Assembly (NCBI RefSeq): GCF_003385115.1
Contig: NZ_QUNI01000005.1
Coordinates: 4,446-68,445 of the forward strand
Length of the DNA: 64,000 bases
Origin: Flavobacterium aquicola
GTDB lineage: Bacteria > Bacteroidota > Bacteroidia > Flavobacteriales > Flavobacteriaceae
Reading direction: 5' to 3'
The position numbers and the translations under genes were made by a program. Every line of letters starts with the position of its first letter. Within the stretch, counting starts at the first letter, position 1. The notes beneath the pieces were generated by a model, which had not been told where the DNA came from, did no database searches, and saw only the letters and a program-made list of their open reading frames with translations. Of this stretch, positions 61,382 to 64,000 are shown piece after piece.

Positions 61382-64000
61382 TTGTTATTAAAATATATTT
61401 GAACTTTTTGATTAAAATTCGAGCGCAAAGGTAGCGATTGTCTATTTAATATCTCTATGCTATTTAAATAATCTGAAAGCGCCTTTGGTAAAGGACTCGC
61501 CTGATTACTATAATTCTTTGTATTAGTTTCAGACTGGCGTTTAGGATCTTCACCTTGTAAACGAATTGCCGTATCTAATTTTAAAAGTTCTTGTTTAATA
61601 CTGTTTGTTCTTTGCAAAGATTCATTATTGAAACCCTTATTGAGCAACTGCTTTTCCAATTGTTTCATTTGTTCCAAAGCATTCTGACCGCTATTACCAA
61701 TTCCCTTTTTATTCAGTTCTTCCTGCAACGCTTCACGTAATTGCTTTTGTTCTTTATAAATATCCATAGTTGCTTTTGCATCTCCTTCACCGTCTCCATC
61801 AGAATCACCATTCTCGCCTTGCCCTTTACCAGATTGAGAACCCTTGTTTTTACCCTCACCTGGCTTAGTTCCCTCACCTGGTTTATTACCAGGTTTCATT
61901 CCCTGCTTCATCTTCTCGCTAAGTTCTCCTTGCTTTTTGATAATATCTGGCAACTGCATTCCTGAACCTTGACCTGGTTTTGGTTTACCTCCGCTACTAT
62001 TTCCGGACATCTGCATCTGCATACTATTTAGAGAATCACTCAATAAATCAGCCAGTTTATTAGCTGAGGAAATCGCATATTGCTGTTGAGAAAAACCTCT
62101 TTGCAGTTGAGAATCCGATAAACTTTCTAATGATTTATCGATGTTGTATTGAACATTGGCAACCTCTTTTGTAACTTGTTCGGCTATTTTGGGCTGACGC
62201 AAAGACATAGCAAACAAGCTGTCATCGATGTGTTTGAACTGTGTTTTTAAGTTCTGCTGGTTACGAATGTATTTGCCAAAAGAAGGCGAACCTAACTTGG
62301 TTGCTTTAAACTGATTCATCACATCTTCCTGTGAGAACGAATAAGCCAAGAGATTATCCAGTATCTGACGTAACATTTTCACATCCTCTTCTATCTGATC
62401 TTTGCTGGATTCTTCCATTGCCTTATCAATAGCTTTGGACATTTCCTTCATCTTCTTAGAAGCACTTTTTTGACTTTGTTTTGCTTTGGATTTATTGTTG
62501 TTTTGTAAATCACTACCCGCTTTATTCAAATCATCCTTGATACTTTTTTCCTTATCCAAATCTGAAGGGATGTCCATAGGTGATTTTAAATCTTCATTAT
62601 CCTTATCCAATTGCTTCAACTCCTCCTGAATCTTTTCGAATTCTTCAGTAAGTTTCTTTTGTTCTTGCGCTGAATTCTCCTTTTCATTCTCAGATAATTT
62701 ATCCTCTTTTTGAGATAACTTGTCTAATTTATCAGCTAACTGTTCAGCCTTTTTTTCTACATAATAACGTTTAGTTAATTCAACCAATTGTGCCAGATTC
62801 TTGTTTTGGCTTTTACTATTCTCTTTGAATTTTTCCAACTTCTGAACAAAATCTTCGTCCTTGATTTTATTGTTTAAGTCATTCAATTCATCCAATAACT
62901 TTTTGTTTTTATCCAATTCCTTATCAGTATTCTCTAAACGTTTTTGCAATAAATCTTTGGTTTCATCCTGCTGTTTTGGATTGGATTTATCCAAATTGTT
63001 TTTCATCTTGTTGGCAAACTGCTTCATCAAATCATTCTGTTGTTGCTGTTGCTTTATAAAATCATTTATCTTCTGACGATCATTAAAGTCCAAACCTTCT
63101 TTCTCCTTTGAAGTTTGTTGCAGTTTTTCCATTTGAGAAAACTGTTTATCCTGCTTTGATAATGTTTTTTGCAAACTGTTTATAGTGCTGTTTTGTTCCT
63201 GAAGCGTGTTGTTTTGCTTTTCTTCATCAGATAAAATTCGGTTTGAAAAGATAACGGAACGGGTACTTTTGAAATGATGAATAGCATCGTTATCAAAAAC
63301 CTCAAAATAAAAATCATAGTTCTTGCCCTTTTCTACATCAAGATTACTTGGAAAATTAAACACAAACTGATCGAAAGTATCATGCTTTACAGCTATGGTT
63401 CCACGTTTTCCAGTCACAGGTTTTCCAGATTCATAGTACACAATCTGTAGTCGTGATACACCATAATCATCAGCCAATTGACCCACAAAATAGGAACTTT
63501 CGACACCCAAACTATCTGGAGCTTTTGTAATATTGATGGTTGGAAACTTATCTTTGACAACATTCAGCAGATAAGACAACTTTTCGAAGTTTTTTACTTC
63601 ATTATTTGATGTAATTATTTGATATTCTGTATTTTGAACTATATTTTTAGTCAAATTAAAGGTGTTTTCAGACTTTGTGAATGGAAAAGCCTGAGAATCA
63701 TTTTTCCACGTTACATCCTGCGTTCCATTTGTATTCATTATCCAAGAAACCTGAGTTCCTTCAGGTATAATTCCGTTACCGGTTCCTTTGACAATTGTGC
63801 TTTTCATATTCAAATATGATGGATATACAAACTTCATTTCAAAGTTGGAAATCGTTGGAACAGCAATCACTTTCAATTCATAATCGGGAGAAATAACTTT
63901 ATTTGCTTCCAAATGAAAGGAAACATTGTCCATTGGTTTCGTTATTTTAAACTGAAATTCTCCTTGACGAACGGACTCTAGAAAATAACTTTCATCACCA
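61378..64000 (-). CDS. DUF4175 family protein, C-terminal part (5' end outside window)
   Basis: The frame stays open past the right edge (it reads GDESYFLESVRQGEFQFKI before the Met at 63933), so the N-terminus is missing. 874 codons are visible. The N-terminal visible part is beta-rich (DYELKVIAVPTISNFEMKFV). The middle is long coiled coil rich in Lys, Glu and Gln (TLSKQDKQFSQMEKLQQTSK). A Gly/Lys/Pro-rich hinge of collagen-like look (GNKPGEGTKPGEGKNKGSQS) follows. The family is typical of Flavobacteria, large membrane-anchored proteins of unknown role. It is translationally coupled to ybeY. Confidence 0.85.
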   Translation of the reverse strand, partial: GDESYFLESVRQGEFQFKITKPMDNVSFHLEANKVISPDYELKVIAVPTISNFEMKFVYPSYLNMKSTIVKGTGNGIIPEGTQVSWIMNTNGTQDVTWKNDSQAFPFTKSENTFNLTKNIVQNTEYQIITSNNEVKNFEKLSYLLNVVKDKFPTINITKAPDSLGVESSYFVGQLADDYGVSRLQIVYYESGKPVTGKRGTIAVKHDTFDQFVFNFPSNLDVEKGKNYDFYFEVFDNDAIHHFKSTRSVIFSNRILSDEEKQNNTLQEQNSTINSLQKTLSKQDKQFSQMEKLQQTSKEKEGLDFNDRQKINDFIKQQQQQNDLMKQFANKMKNNLDKSNPKQQDETKDLLQKRLENTDKELDKNKKLLDELNDLNNKIKDEDFVQKLEKFKENSKSQNKNLAQLVELTKRYYVEKKAEQLADKLDKLSQKEDKLSENEKENSAQEQKKLTEEFEKIQEELKQLDKDNEDLKSPMDIPSDLDKEKSIKDDLNKAGSDLQNNNKSKAKQSQKSASKKMKEMSKAIDKAMEESSKDQIEEDVKMLRQILDNLLAYSFSQEDVMNQFKATKLGSPSFGKYIRNQQNLKTQFKHIDDSLFAMSLRQPKIAEQVTKEVANVQYNIDKSLESLSDSQLQRGFSQQQYAISSANKLADLLSDSLNSMQMQMSGNSSGGKPKPGQGSGMQLPDIIKKQGELSEKMKQGMKPGNKPGEGTKPGEGKNKGSQSGKGQGENGDSDGDGEGDAKATMDIYKEQKQLREALQEELNKKGIGNSGQNALEQMKQLEKQLLNKGFNNESLQRTNSIKQELLKLDTAIRLQGEDPKRQSETNTKNYSNQASPLPKALSDYLNSIEILNRQSLPLRSNFNQKVQIYFNNK

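Noticed and set aside
1..64000. tRNA or rRNA genes
   Set aside because: I looked in the larger gaps for cloverleaf-like GC-rich segments and found none I could support.

Overview
The window comes from the chromosome of a gliding Bacteroidetes bacterium, most probably a Flavobacterium close to F. johnsoniae. The DNA is AT-rich. Start codons lack Shine-Dalgarno sequences. Promoters follow the Bacteroidetes pattern, TTTG about 17-21 bases before TAnnTTTG. Lipoprotein and type IX secretion signals are frequent.

Left part (1-16.9 kb, minus strand): a gliding-motility operon read right to left. Its order is two small secreted proteins, SprC, SprD and the giant mobile adhesin SprB, which runs off the left edge. 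It matches the order described for the F. johnsoniae sprB operon; sprF should lie just outside.

Middle (17.3-46.3 kb): housekeeping and metabolic genes. These are a DNA polymerase III delta-prime subunit, a DoxX protein, an acyl-CoA thioesterase, recA, plsC, trpS, an Lrp regulator divergent from a 2-oxoadipate dioxygenase-like gene, a SerB-SerA fusion, and a large FAD/Fe-S D-2-hydroxyglutarate dehydrogenase-like enzyme. The last four may together handle lysine carbon and 2-hydroxyglutarate. Then come two TlpA-type thioredoxin proteins, a family 2 glycosidase, four small genes, dprA divergent from an HU/SPOR protein, a DcaP porin with a TetR regulator, and a 1133-residue multi-membrane receptor-like protein.

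Accessory part (47.1-52.2 kb): six small genes, all on the minus strand. Most are separated by copies of a ~126-bp quasi-palindrome with TAAC...GTTA ends. This looks like an integron cassette array without an integrase in view (CALIN). At its promoter-side edge sits an Xre-type regulator preceded by nine 22-bp direct repeats in exact register.

Right part (52.9-64 kb): an unknown small protein, a block of inverted repeats, a PIF1-like helicase, an OmpH-like lipoprotein, a methyltransferase, a GNAT acetyltransferase, mnmG, ybeY and the 3' part of a DUF4175 gene. Five parS-like sites flank mnmG. One perfect parS encodes the last residues of YbeY. This points to the chromosome partition centre and probably to nearness of the replication origin.
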